A DNA stretch of 64,000 nucleotides, taken from positions 1-64,000 of the forward strand of contig CALUFQ010000002.1 in NCBI GenBank assembly GCA_944319925.1, given 5' to 3'. The DNA comes from an uncultured Paraprevotella sp. Its GTDB lineage: Bacteria > Bacteroidota > Bacteroidia > Bacteroidales > Bacteroidaceae. Numbering within the stretch: the first letter of the stretch is position 1; every line of letters starts with the position of its first letter. The notes beneath the pieces are model-generated. The model saw nothing but the letters and a program-made list of their open reading frames with translations, did not search any database and was not told where the DNA came from. The position numbers and the translations under genes were made by a program. Shown here piece after piece: positions 41,110-49,827 of this stretch.

Positions 41110-44100
41110 ATGAACGCAAAGAAACTCAGGATGCTGCTGGCCTGCGGCCTGTTGGCATCCACAAACCCCTTCCTCCAGGCACAGGAGGAAGGGCTTCGGC
41201 TGGACTTCGATTTTGAGCAAGTGTCCGGCACGACCGTGACGGACGCTGCGGCAGGCATCACAGCCACCCTGGCCAATGGCGCACAGGTCGAGGAAATGGG
41301 GAAATACCACGTGCTCGACCTAGGCGGCAATTCAGGTTACCTTGACATGACCGAGCAAACCGGCAATCTGTTCAAGAGCCTGGACACCTACACCGTGTCG
41401 GTCTATTACCGCGTGGACGAAGACGCCTCGCTCTCCGGCGCGGGATTCTTCCTTTGGGCCTTTTCCACCTCCACGGCCTGCACGGCAAACGAAGGCAAAT
41501 ACTCGGCCTACCGCCTCAACGCGCAACGCTTTGCCAACTCCACGGGAGGTTATGCGAACGAGGCGGGCATAGAACGCGGCGGGGAGTCTGAAAAGGGAAG
41601 ATGGATGCACGTCCTCTACACGCAAGACGGCGCGACGGGCATCCTCTACCTCAACGGCACCCGCGCAGGGTCGAACACGGCCATGCCGCTCAACTCCACG
41701 AACTTCACGTCCTCAATCCCATACGCATGGATCGGACGTGCTCCCTTCTCGGCCGACAATTACCTGCGTGAAACGCTGGTGTATGGCTTCCGGCTCTATG
41801 ACAAAGTGCTCGACAGCGAGGAAATCCAAACGCTGGCGCAAGCCACCGAGGACCTGGACTATGAATACCGCTACGGCGAAGTGGGCGACTTCACCGCCCT
41901 GCAGGAAGCCATCCGCGAGGGCGAAGACTTCATCGCCGAAAACGCATCGTCCTATCCGGCAGCCGCCATCGCCATTTTCCAAGACGAAATCAACATGGCA
42001 CAAACGCTGGTCAACGAAGGAAGGGTCAACCAATCCACCATCGACGAACAACTGTCTGCCCTCAACGCAGCAAAAACCACACTGACGGCCACCGCCGGTT
42101 TCGTGTTCAACGACCAAGGCATCATCGAGGGTTACGACACGGAACGCGGCTTCCGCCATCCCGGCGCGTTGCACACGGAAGAAGACTTCGAACGCATCCG
42201 CACACAGCTCGCTGCGGGCAATCTGAAAGTGCAACAAGCCTACAATGTGCTCGTCAATGCGGAATATGCCCAGGCAGGCTGTCCGACATCTCCCGTGGAA
42301 ACCATCATCCGTGGCGGCGGCGTAGGAGAAAACTACATCAACGCAGCGCGCGGAGCCACCATCGCCTACCAGAACGCGTTGCGTTGGAAAATAGACGGCT
42401 CCGTGGCCAATGCACAACATGCCGTGAACGTGCTGATGGCGTGGGCACGCACTACCAAAGGCATCGGCGGCAACTCCAACTGGGCGCTCGCCAGCGGACT
42501 TTACGGCTACCAGTTCGCCAACGCGGCGGAACTCGTGCGCGACTATGAAGGTTGGGCACCGGAGGATTTCGCCGAATTCAAACAATGGATGCTCAACCTG
42601 TGGTATCCTTCCTGCATCGGCTTCCTACGCGGAAGACTAGGCACATGGGAAAATGCCGGCCGGTGGTGGCAGGCTCCCGGACATTACTGGTCCAACTGGG
42701 GACTTTGCAACGCGCTGGCCGTCATCAGCATCGGTGTACTCTGCGACGACGTGTTCATCTACAACCAAGGTATGTCGTTTTTCAAATACGACCAAGTGGG
42801 CACGTTCGAAGACCCGCGCACGGCAGACCCCATCCTGAACGACGGACTGACGGAGTTTTTGGGCAATCTAGTGGTAACCACAGTGGAATCCGACCTTGAG
42901 ACAGGAGCATACGGCAAACTAGGACAAATGCAGGAAAGCGGACGCGATGGCGGACATGCCGCCATGGCAGCCGGACTGGCCGTTGATCTGGCACACATCG
43001 GATGGAACCAAGGCGATGACCTCTTCTCCTACATGGATCACCGCCTAGCCGCAGGCATTGAATACCTCGCGGCACAATGCCAAAGCATCCCCAACCTACC
43101 TTGGACTAACTACCACTACGCCACCAGCGGGTTTCATTGGTCGGACTACAGATCACAATTACAGACGGGACCGGCTATGGGTGCTCACATACGTCCGTAC
43201 TGGGGCACCGTCATCGGGCATTATGAAGGTGTCAAAGGCGTGGAAATGCCATTTTCCGAATGGGCCTACAACAGGATGGGCATCGACGGGGGCGGAGCGG
43301 GTGCTACCAGCGGCGGTTACGACCACCTGGGCTACTCCGTGCTGATGAACACCCGCGATGGCATCGCCGCGCCCGAATCCGTACCCACGGAACTCACGCC
43401 CGTCATCGAATACAACGGGACAACCGTGGCACAAAGCGACTTGGGCGGATTGAAAAACACCTTCAGGGTAGAATCCACTGAACCGTTGCCCGCCGGCACG
43501 GTCGTCACGTTCAAGCCGCAACTTCCCGAAGGAACCACCGACACGGGCAACTGGGAATGGAACACCGGCGAGACCACAAAGGACATCACCGTGGTAGCCG
43601 ACCGGAGCGGCGTGTGGCGCGCCACTTACACGAACGAGAACGGCGTGAAAAGCGAACAGGTGTTCACCTTGGCCGTGGAAGGCGACTGCGAGGAAAGCGC
43701 GATAGAGACGTATCTCACCGTCAATGGCAAAAGAATGGCTGCGACATCCGCCAACGTGCTCTACGGCAGCGAAGTGACGCTCGAAGTCAACGCCCGGATG
43801 GGATGGGGCACCTATGAATGGGAAAACGGCAGCACCGGCTCAATCCTTACCCTGCCCAACGTGACCACAAGCCGCGACATCTCGGCCGTCTTCACCGGGC
43901 AAGGCGGACGCAGGCAGAAAGCGACATTCCACCTCAACGTGCAGCTCATACGCCCCAACATCACCGTCGGGACCAAACGTTATGACGACACACTGATGGT
44001 AGTGGTCAAACCGGGCACAGACGTCACCCTGGGTTATACGCCTTCGGAATACCAGGAAGGCGGAACCACGGAGTGGAGTGACGGCTCCACGGCCGAAACT

Positions 44101-44751
44101 CTCACGCTCACCGACATGCAGACTTCAGGAGACTACTCCGTGACCTATTCGGCAAACGGCAGCTCCACCACCCTCACCTACACGATATACGTGGAAGAAG
44201 AGGACTTCACCACCGTGCAAGCCGGAAACTACTACGTCCGCCACACCGGATACGACACCTATCTGACCAACCAAGGCGAAGCGTCCAGCGTCGTATTCGA
44301 AGCCAAAAACGAGGCACATCCGGAAACACAACAATGGTACTTGGAAAACGAGCCGGGCAAAACAGCCTACAGCATCCAATCCTTGTCCGACCAAAACTAC
44401 CTGCAGGACGACGGCACGATGGGCACGAGAGACACCAAACGCTTCCGCTTCAAAGGCGCAGTGGGACGGGAAAACCTCGCAATAGTGGCCAGAAGCAGCT
44501 ATTGGAAGGTGGAAGCAGACGGTGCTATTGATTTTGCCGGCACGAAAGCCCCGAACGACTTCCCGTTTGAACTGATTCCAGTGGGAGGAACAGGCATTTC
44601 GGACACAGGCACAAACGGAGCCACCATAACCGAACAGGTTTACTACACGCTGGACGGCATCCGGCTTGACCGCCCGCGCAAAGGTGTCAACATACGCCAA
44701 ACCACGTATGACAACGGGCAAGTGAGAAGGGACAAAGTCATGATCCGCTAA
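41110..44751 (+). CDS. Large multidomain secreted polysaccharide lyase (alginate-lyase/PL38-like) with C-terminal module
   Basis: The 1213-residue protein has a signal peptide (cleavage about LQA-QE) and a LamG/concanavalin-like domain (about 25-250). A FIVAR-like helical linker follows (about 262-335). The lyase domain (about 345-760) starts RHPGALHTEEDFERIR. It carries HYWSNWGLCN and ESGRDGGHAAMAAGLAVDLAHIGWNQGDDL, which match the 'GRDQGH...WNQG.DL' pattern of alginate-lyase-type (alpha/alpha) barrels. Three or so Ig-like domains (about 770-1035) and a ricin-like domain (about 1070-1165) follow. The tail, TLDGIRLDRPRKGVNI...RRDKVMIR, resembles short C-terminal modules of Bacteroidetes exported proteins. 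It is likely secreted or surface-bound and degrades an acidic polysaccharide. Confidence 0.8.
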   Translation: MNAKKLRMLLACGLLASTNPFLQAQEEGLRLDFDFEQVSGTTVTDAAAGITATLANGAQVEEMGKYHVLDLGGNSGYLDMTEQTGNLFKSLDTYTVSVYYRVDEDASLSGAGFFLWAFSTSTACTANEGKYSAYRLNAQRFANSTGGYANEAGIERGGESEKGRWMHVLYTQDGATGILYLNGTRAGSNTAMPLNSTNFTSSIPYAWIGRAPFSADNYLRETLVYGFRLYDKVLDSEEIQTLAQATEDLDYEYRYGEVGDFTALQEAIREGEDFIAENASSYPAAAIAIFQDEINMAQTLVNEGRVNQSTIDEQLSALNAAKTTLTATAGFVFNDQGIIEGYDTERGFRHPGALHTEEDFERIRTQLAAGNLKVQQAYNVLVNAEYAQAGCPTSPVETIIRGGGVGENYINAARGATIAYQNALRWKIDGSVANAQHAVNVLMAWARTTKGIGGNSNWALASGLYGYQFANAAELVRDYEGWAPEDFAEFKQWMLNLWYPSCIGFLRGRLGTWENAGRWWQAPGHYWSNWGLCNALAVISIGVLCDDVFIYNQGMSFFKYDQVGTFEDPRTADPILNDGLTEFLGNLVVTTVESDLETGAYGKLGQMQESGRDGGHAAMAAGLAVDLAHIGWNQGDDLFSYMDHRLAAGIEYLAAQCQSIPNLPWTNYHYATSGFHWSDYRSQLQTGPAMGAHIRPYWGTVIGHYEGVKGVEMPFSEWAYNRMGIDGGGAGATSGGYDHLGYSVLMNTRDGIAAPESVPTELTPVIEYNGTTVAQSDLGGLKNTFRVESTEPLPAGTVVTFKPQLPEGTTDTGNWEWNTGETTKDITVVADRSGVWRATYTNENGVKSEQVFTLAVEGDCEESAIETYLTVNGKRMAATSANVLYGSEVTLEVNARMGWGTYEWENGSTGSILTLPNVTTSRDISAVFTGQGGRRQKATFHLNVQLIRPNITVGTKRYDDTLMVVVKPGTDVTLGYTPSEYQEGGTTEWSDGSTAETLTLTDMQTSGDYSVTYSANGSSTTLTYTIYVEEEDFTTVQAGNYYVRHTGYDTYLTNQGEASSVVFEAKNEAHPETQQWYLENEPGKTAYSIQSLSDQNYLQDDGTMGTRDTKRFRFKGAVGRENLAIVARSSYWKVEADGAIDFAGTKAPNDFPFELIPVGGTGISDTGTNGATITEQVYYTLDGIRLDRPRKGVNIRQTTYDNGQVRRDKVMIR

Positions 44752-44819
44752 GAAACTGCGGGCACGGAAACAACGGACATCCCCGAAAGAAGCCATCCGC
44801 AACAAATCCGAAAGGATGC

Positions 44820-44844
44820 AAAAAAAGCCGCCCAAGCAGGCGGC
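44820..44844 (-). terminator. Terminator-like hairpin pointing along the minus strand
   Basis: GCCGCC (44827-44832) pairs with GGCGGC (44839-44844); on the minus strand seven Ts follow. Both flanking genes are on the plus strand, and the plus strand has no T-run after it. Confidence 0.45.
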
Positions 44845-44861
44845 AAATGAAATAAAAAAAT

Positions 44862-44869
44862 TATATTTG
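44862..44869 (+). promoter_or_regulatory. -7 promoter element for porE
   Basis: TATATTTG fits TAnnTTTG, only nine bases before the ATG at 44878, so the leader would be extremely short or the true start lies at the next ATG (44884). Confidence 0.45.
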
Positions 44870-44877
44870 CACACCGA

Positions 44878-47208
44878 ATGGATATGAAACAATGGATGGC
44901 TTTTTTCGGGGGCTTTGTCATTACGTTGTGGCTCGCGGGCTGCAACGCGGAGAGCAACGTGAAAAAGGGAGACAAGTTTTATGCCATCGGCGAATATTTC
45001 GAGGCGGGCGCGGAGTACCGCAAGGCTTACATGCGCACCAAGCCCAAAGAACGCGAGAAACGCGGGGAACGGGCATACAAGGCCGCCGACTGCTACCGCC
45101 GCATCAACTACACGGCGCGTGCCATGGGGTCGTACCAGAATGCCGCACGGTACAACTACAAGGACAGCATCGTTTTTTTCTACCTGGCCGAGATGCAGCG
45201 CAAGAATGGCGACTACAAGAAGGCGGCGCAAAACTATGACATCTATCTCCAGTACAAGCCGGACGACACGCTGGCCGTCAATGGGAAGCTGGCGTGTGCC
45301 ATGGCACCGATATGGAAAGACCATCCTAACCGCTACATCGTGAAGCGCGCCGGTATTTTCAACGGGCGGAGGTCGGACTATTGTCCGATGTTGGGAGGCG
45401 ATGACATGGAGCAACTTTACTTGACCAGCACCCGCCCGCAAGCCACAGGCGACGACCTGAGCGGCATCACGGGCATCAAGGCGGGCGATATTTTCCTGTC
45501 TGAAAAGGATGAAAACGGGAATTGGCTGCAACCGGAACTCATCGAGTCTGAAATCAACAGCGAATACGATGAAGGGGCATGCGCCTTCTCGCCGGACGGC
45601 AAGACCATGTATTTCACCCGTTGCACCTACGACCCCGAATACCCGCGCTATGCGCAGATTTACACCTCGGAACGCTCGGATGCCGCGTGGAGCACCCCCC
45701 AACTGCTGGAAATCACGAAAGACACGCTTTCTTCGTTTGCCCATCCTACCATCTCGCCGGACGGACAATGGCTCTATTTTGTGTCCGACATGCCGGGTGG
45801 ACTGGGAGGAACGGACATTTGGCGCATCCAAATCGGGGAGCATGGCATGGGCGGGGTGGACAACCTGGGCGCACCCATCAACACGCCGGGCAACGAGATG
45901 TTTCCTTCGTTCCGCCCGAACGGCGAGCTTTATTTTTCCTCCGACGGGCATGTCGGCATGGGAGGGCTTGACTTGTTCCGTGCCGTGCAGGACAGTACGG
46001 GAACTTGGACGGTGGAAAACCTGCAATCGCCCATGAACTCGCCGGGCGACGACTTCGGCATGACTTTCGAGGGACTCCACAACCGGGGATTTTTCAGCAG
46101 CAACCGCGGCGACGCGCGGGGTTGGGACCACATTTACAGCTTCGAATATCCGGAAGTGCTCATCACCGTGAAGGGATGGGTTTATGAGAGGGACGGTTAC
46201 GAGCTGCCCAACGCATTGGTTTACATGGTGGGCAACGACGGAACGAACTTGAAGTTGAGCGTCCGGGGCGACGGCTCGTTCACGCAGGAAATCAACCCCC
46301 ACGTGGACTACGTGTTTTTGGGCACCTGCCCGGGATTCTTGAACCATAAGGAACAATTGCAGGTGGACACCAGCAGCACGAGCAGGGAGTATGTCCTGCA
46401 GTTCCCCTTGGCTTCCCTCACCTTGCCGGTGTTGGTGGACAATGTGTTTTACGCCTTCGATAGTGCGGAACTGACCGACTCTTCCACCCTTGCATTGGAC
46501 TCGCTCGTGACACTTATGGAAGACAATCCGCACGTGACCATCGAGCTTAGTTCGCACTGCGATTACCGTGGCGCGGATGCCTACAACATCGCCTTGTCAC
46601 AGCGACGGGCGGAGTCGGTCGTGAACTACCTCATCACACACGGGATAGCCCAAGACCGCCTGACTCCCATAGGTTATGGCGAAAGCCGTCCGAAAGTCGT
46701 CCGGAAACGGTTGACGGAACGCTACCCTTTCCTGCACGAGAACGACACGCTCACGGAGGCTTTCATCAAAAAACTTCCCGAAGACCAACAGGAAATCTGC
46801 AATGCGCTGAACCGGCGGACGGAGTTCCGCGTCCTGCGCACCACTTACGGGCTTTATGACCCGGAGGAAGTGGCGCGCCTTGCAGCCGAAGCCGCCGCCG
46901 CGAAAAAGGCCAAAGAAGACAGCATCGCGCAGGCTGTCAAAGACAGTGTCGCAAAAGTGAAGCAAGACAGCATCGCGCAGGTGCGACAAAAAGCCGCCGC
47001 GCTAAAAGCCGCACAAGACAGCTTGGCCCGTAAAAACATGCTTGTGCCCAACAGGACACCGCAGGCGGACAGGCGGAGAATTGCGCCCGGAAGGCGCGAT
47101 TCGGTCAACACGGCCACAAGACGCCCCAACAGGCCGGTGCGCCGACAACCTCGCACGCCGCGTCCCGCGCCCAACAGGCAACAACCAGCCCGCAGTATGG
47201 CAAACTAG
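44878..47208 (+). CDS. porE: Type IX secretion outer-membrane lipoprotein PorE (TPR, propeller, OmpA)
   Basis: The 776-residue lipoprotein has lipobox LAGC (Cys22). The domain order is TPR repeats (about 27-130), a WD40/PD40-type beta-propeller (about 155-430; CAFSPDGKTMYFTR, TISPDGQWLYFVSD), a carboxypeptidase regulatory-like domain (about 435-510; VKGWVYERDGYELPNALVY), and an OmpA peptidoglycan-binding domain (about 520-660; IELSSHCDYRGADAYNIALSQRRAESV). A basic, Ala/Lys/Arg-rich tail (about 665-776) follows. TPR-propeller-CRD-OmpA is the layout of PorE (PG1058) of Porphyromonas, which anchors the secretion system to peptidoglycan. The long tail is unusual and repeats an AKKDS/VKQDSIAQ-like pattern. 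Confidence 0.85.
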   Translation: MDMKQWMAFFGGFVITLWLAGCNAESNVKKGDKFYAIGEYFEAGAEYRKAYMRTKPKEREKRGERAYKAADCYRRINYTARAMGSYQNAARYNYKDSIVFFYLAEMQRKNGDYKKAAQNYDIYLQYKPDDTLAVNGKLACAMAPIWKDHPNRYIVKRAGIFNGRRSDYCPMLGGDDMEQLYLTSTRPQATGDDLSGITGIKAGDIFLSEKDENGNWLQPELIESEINSEYDEGACAFSPDGKTMYFTRCTYDPEYPRYAQIYTSERSDAAWSTPQLLEITKDTLSSFAHPTISPDGQWLYFVSDMPGGLGGTDIWRIQIGEHGMGGVDNLGAPINTPGNEMFPSFRPNGELYFSSDGHVGMGGLDLFRAVQDSTGTWTVENLQSPMNSPGDDFGMTFEGLHNRGFFSSNRGDARGWDHIYSFEYPEVLITVKGWVYERDGYELPNALVYMVGNDGTNLKLSVRGDGSFTQEINPHVDYVFLGTCPGFLNHKEQLQVDTSSTSREYVLQFPLASLTLPVLVDNVFYAFDSAELTDSSTLALDSLVTLMEDNPHVTIELSSHCDYRGADAYNIALSQRRAESVVNYLITHGIAQDRLTPIGYGESRPKVVRKRLTERYPFLHENDTLTEAFIKKLPEDQQEICNALNRRTEFRVLRTTYGLYDPEEVARLAAEAAAAKKAKEDSIAQAVKDSVAKVKQDSIAQVRQKAAALKAAQDSLARKNMLVPNRTPQADRRRIAPGRRDSVNTATRRPNRPVRRQPRTPRPAPNRQQPARSMAN

Positions 47209-47601
47209 CCTTGAACTTGGAATGAGGAATCGCAGGCGGGGCAAGTGTTTTCGCCCCGCTTGTGCGGTTGTGGCACTCTTCTGTGAGAGGTGCGCAGTCG
47301 AATCAGTGGAGAAGAACAGTTTCATGCTTCCCCGCTGATATGCTACGACAGATTTGAAATCCATCGCAGCAATGAGCTTGTCCGTCTGGAGGCAAAACTC
47401 CTCCGCCTTGTAGGGGAGGTGGCCCGTAGGGCGTAGGGCCGGAGGGGTTTCCCACCCACGTAGCATCCGTAAGGTAAACAAAAGGGGCGTTACGTCCCGC
47501 ACAGAGTTTGTTAAATCCCCACTGAAATTCAACAGCCCTTACATTAGGGAAGAGTTTTTTGTTGTTGCGCGTGGCGTTTTTGACGTAATGGATGAGATGT
47601 T
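47209..47601. other. Intergenic region with hairpin and half palindromic element
   Basis: CAGGCGGGGC (47233-47242) pairs with GCCCCGCTTG (47253-47262) just after porE but lacks a T-run. From 47389 to 47525 lies a half copy of the palindromic element family. No gene is supported. Confidence 0.6.
47389..47525. repeat. Half copy of the palindromic element family
   Basis: It shares GCAAAACTCCTCCGCCTTG and GGAGGGGTTTCCCACCC with 37838-37894. AACAAAAGGGGCGTTACG resembles the small tandem units at 37911-38003, and TTGTTAAATCCCCA (47509-47522) is the outer-arm sequence of 38150-38165. The opposite arm is missing. Confidence 0.65.
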
Positions 47602-49725
47602 TTATGCCGGATGCTCGAACGGCAGGCGGAACGTGCAGCCGTTTTTCCATTCCGAACATCCGAAAGCCGTTTTGCCGCGGATGATGCGGCCTTTGCCGCA
47701 CAGCGGGCAAGGGGCGCCTTCTTTCACGGGCTGCGTGACGGGTTGCGTGTCTTCAACTTTGGCGTTTTTCTTGCGCGTGTTTTTGGATGCCGTGGTTGCT
47801 TTGTCTTTTGCGGCTGTTTTTTTCTTTTTGGGCGCGGGCGTTTCGTCCAATGTTTCCGTGACGCGGCGGTTCGTGTTGTCAGCCAATACGTTGTGCACGA
47901 TGTCGCCCACCATCGCCTTTAACTCTTCCAGGAATGTCTTGGCATCGTAGTCCTTTTTTTCGATGAGGCGCAGTTTGCGTTCCCAAATGCCGGTGAGCTC
48001 CGCGCTTTTGAGCAGTTCTTCGTGGATGAGCCCGATGAGTTCCACGCCCGTGGGGGTGGCGATGAGGCTTTTCCGCTCTTGCCGGATGTAGTGCCGTTTG
48101 AACAGGGTTTGGATGATGGCGGCGCGAGTGGACGGACGGCCTATGCCGTTCTCCTTCAACGCGTCGCGCAGTTCGTCGTCTTCCACCATCCGTCCGGCAG
48201 TCTCCATGGCGCGGAGCAAGGTGGCTTCCGTGTAAGGTTTGGGCGGCTGTGTCCATTTTTCGGCCAGGTCGGGCACGTGCGGGCCGCTTTCCCCTTTGGT
48301 GAAGGCGGGGAGGGTGCGTTCCTCTTCTTGTGGTTTCGTGGCGGTGTCCTGCGTCTTGGGCTCTTGGGCATACACGTCGCGCCAGCCTGGGGCAAGGATT
48401 TGCTTGCCTGTGGCCTTGAACGGGATGCCGGCCGTTTCGCCCAATACGGTGGTGGTGGCGAACTTGCAGTCAGGGTAAAAGGCCGCGATGAAGCGGCGGG
48501 CCACCATGTCGAACACCCGTTGCTCGTCCGGCGTGAGGCCGCGCGGGGGCACTCCTGTCGGGATGATGGCGTGGTGGTCGGTCACCTTTGACGAGTCGAA
48601 CACCTTTTTGCTTTTCTTCAACGGTGCGCCGCGCAGGGGTTGGAGCAACGCGCCGTATTCGCCGGCCAGTCCGTTCAGGATGCCGCCGACCTTGGGGTAG
48701 ATGTCATCGCTCAGGAAGGTGGTGTCCACGCGCGGATAGGTGGTGACCTTTTTTTCGTAGAGCGACTGGATGAGTTGCAGGGTGAGGTCGGACGAATACC
48801 CCAGCCGCCGGTTGCACTCCACCTGCAACGAGGTCAGGTCGTAGAGGCGGGGCGGGGCTTCCGTGCCGTTTTTCTTGGTGACGGACGTGATGGTGAAAGG
48901 CGCGTCCTTGATTTGCTCGAGGGCTTTCCGGCCTTCCTCTTCCGACGTGAAGCCGCGTCGCGCCGTGTCGTTCGTCCTGTTTTCTTTGCCTTGTGTCTGT
49001 GGGGAGTCATTGTTTTCCTCTTCCTCTTGTTGCAGCACGACGGTGAATGTCGTGTCGCGGTAATTCGTGGTCAGCACCCAATAGGGTTCAGGCTTGAAGT
49101 GCTCGATTTCGTGTTGGCGGTGGACGATGAGTGCGAGGGTGGGGGTCTGCACCCGCCCGATGCTCAGCACCTGTCGTCCTTGCGCGTATTTTAAGGTATA
49201 AAGGCGCGTGGCGTTCATACCCAGTGTCCAGTCGCCGATGGCGCGGCTCAGCCCGGCTTCGTAGAGCGGCTGGTATTCGGCCTGGTCTTTCAGGTTTTGG
49301 AAGCCTTCGCGGATGGCTTCTTCGGTGAGCGAGGAAATCCACAGCCGTTTCACGGGGCAGTGCGCCCCGGCTTTCTGCATCACCCACCGCTGGATGAGTT
49401 CGCCTTCCTGTCCGGCATCGCCGCAGTTGATGATCAGGTCGGCGGCCTGCATGAGCTGTTCGATGACGCGGAACTGCTCTTCCACGCCCCGGTCGTTTTT
49501 CAGCTTGATGCCGAAGCGCGGGGGAATCATGGGCAGCGCGGAGAGGCTCCACGCTTTCCAGCGCGGAGTGTATTCGTGCGGTTCCTTCAGCTCACAGAGG
49601 TGGCCGAACGTCCAGGTCACTTGGTAGCCGTTTCCTTCCATATAATTACGGTGGTCTTGGTCGGCTCCGAGCACTTTGGCGATGTCCCGTCCCACGCTGG
49701 GCTTTTCGGCGATGCAAACAATCAT
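47602..49725 (-). CDS. topB: DNA topoisomerase III
   Basis: This 707-residue type IA topoisomerase relaxes and decatenates DNA by a single-strand passage mechanism. The Toprim domain starts IVCIAEKPSVGRDIAKVLGA and contains NCGDAGQEGELIQRW. The catalytic tyrosine is Tyr330 in TTYPRVDTTFLSDD. The strand-binding part has IGRVQTPTLALI and GIGRPSTRAAII. A Lys/Thr-rich linker leads to a four-cysteine zinc-finger remnant at the C-terminus (CPLCGKG...FGCSEWKNGC). Topoisomerase III genes also occur on conjugative elements, but no other such genes are nearby. A TATCTTTG element lies upstream on the minus strand (49754-49761). Confidence 0.95.
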   Translation of the reverse strand: MIVCIAEKPSVGRDIAKVLGADQDHRNYMEGNGYQVTWTFGHLCELKEPHEYTPRWKAWSLSALPMIPPRFGIKLKNDRGVEEQFRVIEQLMQAADLIINCGDAGQEGELIQRWVMQKAGAHCPVKRLWISSLTEEAIREGFQNLKDQAEYQPLYEAGLSRAIGDWTLGMNATRLYTLKYAQGRQVLSIGRVQTPTLALIVHRQHEIEHFKPEPYWVLTTNYRDTTFTVVLQQEEEENNDSPQTQGKENRTNDTARRGFTSEEEGRKALEQIKDAPFTITSVTKKNGTEAPPRLYDLTSLQVECNRRLGYSSDLTLQLIQSLYEKKVTTYPRVDTTFLSDDIYPKVGGILNGLAGEYGALLQPLRGAPLKKSKKVFDSSKVTDHHAIIPTGVPPRGLTPDEQRVFDMVARRFIAAFYPDCKFATTTVLGETAGIPFKATGKQILAPGWRDVYAQEPKTQDTATKPQEEERTLPAFTKGESGPHVPDLAEKWTQPPKPYTEATLLRAMETAGRMVEDDELRDALKENGIGRPSTRAAIIQTLFKRHYIRQERKSLIATPTGVELIGLIHEELLKSAELTGIWERKLRLIEKKDYDAKTFLEELKAMVGDIVHNVLADNTNRRVTETLDETPAPKKKKTAAKDKATTASKNTRKKNAKVEDTQPVTQPVKEGAPCPLCGKGRIIRGKTAFGCSEWKNGCTFRLPFEHPA

Positions 49726-49753
49726 TGTAGTCTTTCGAAATCAAATCGGCTTG

Positions 49754-49792
49754 CAAAGATAACGCTTTCTTGCGTTATTTTTCGTAATTTTG
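49754..49792. promoter_or_regulatory. Divergent promoter elements for topB and the antiporter
   Basis: TATCTTTG on the minus strand (49754-49761) faces topB. TAATTTTG on the plus strand (49785-49792) faces the antiporter gene at 49828. Both fit TAnnTTTG; the -33 partners are not clear. Confidence 0.5.
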
Positions 49793-49827
49793 TGCATTAT
49801 GTTTTTACTTTAAAGGAAAAGTTGGCG

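Noticed and set aside
47602-49725. topB as a marker of an integrated conjugative element
   Set aside because: No integrase, mobilisation or conjugation gene is present in the window, and flanking genes are chromosomal in character.
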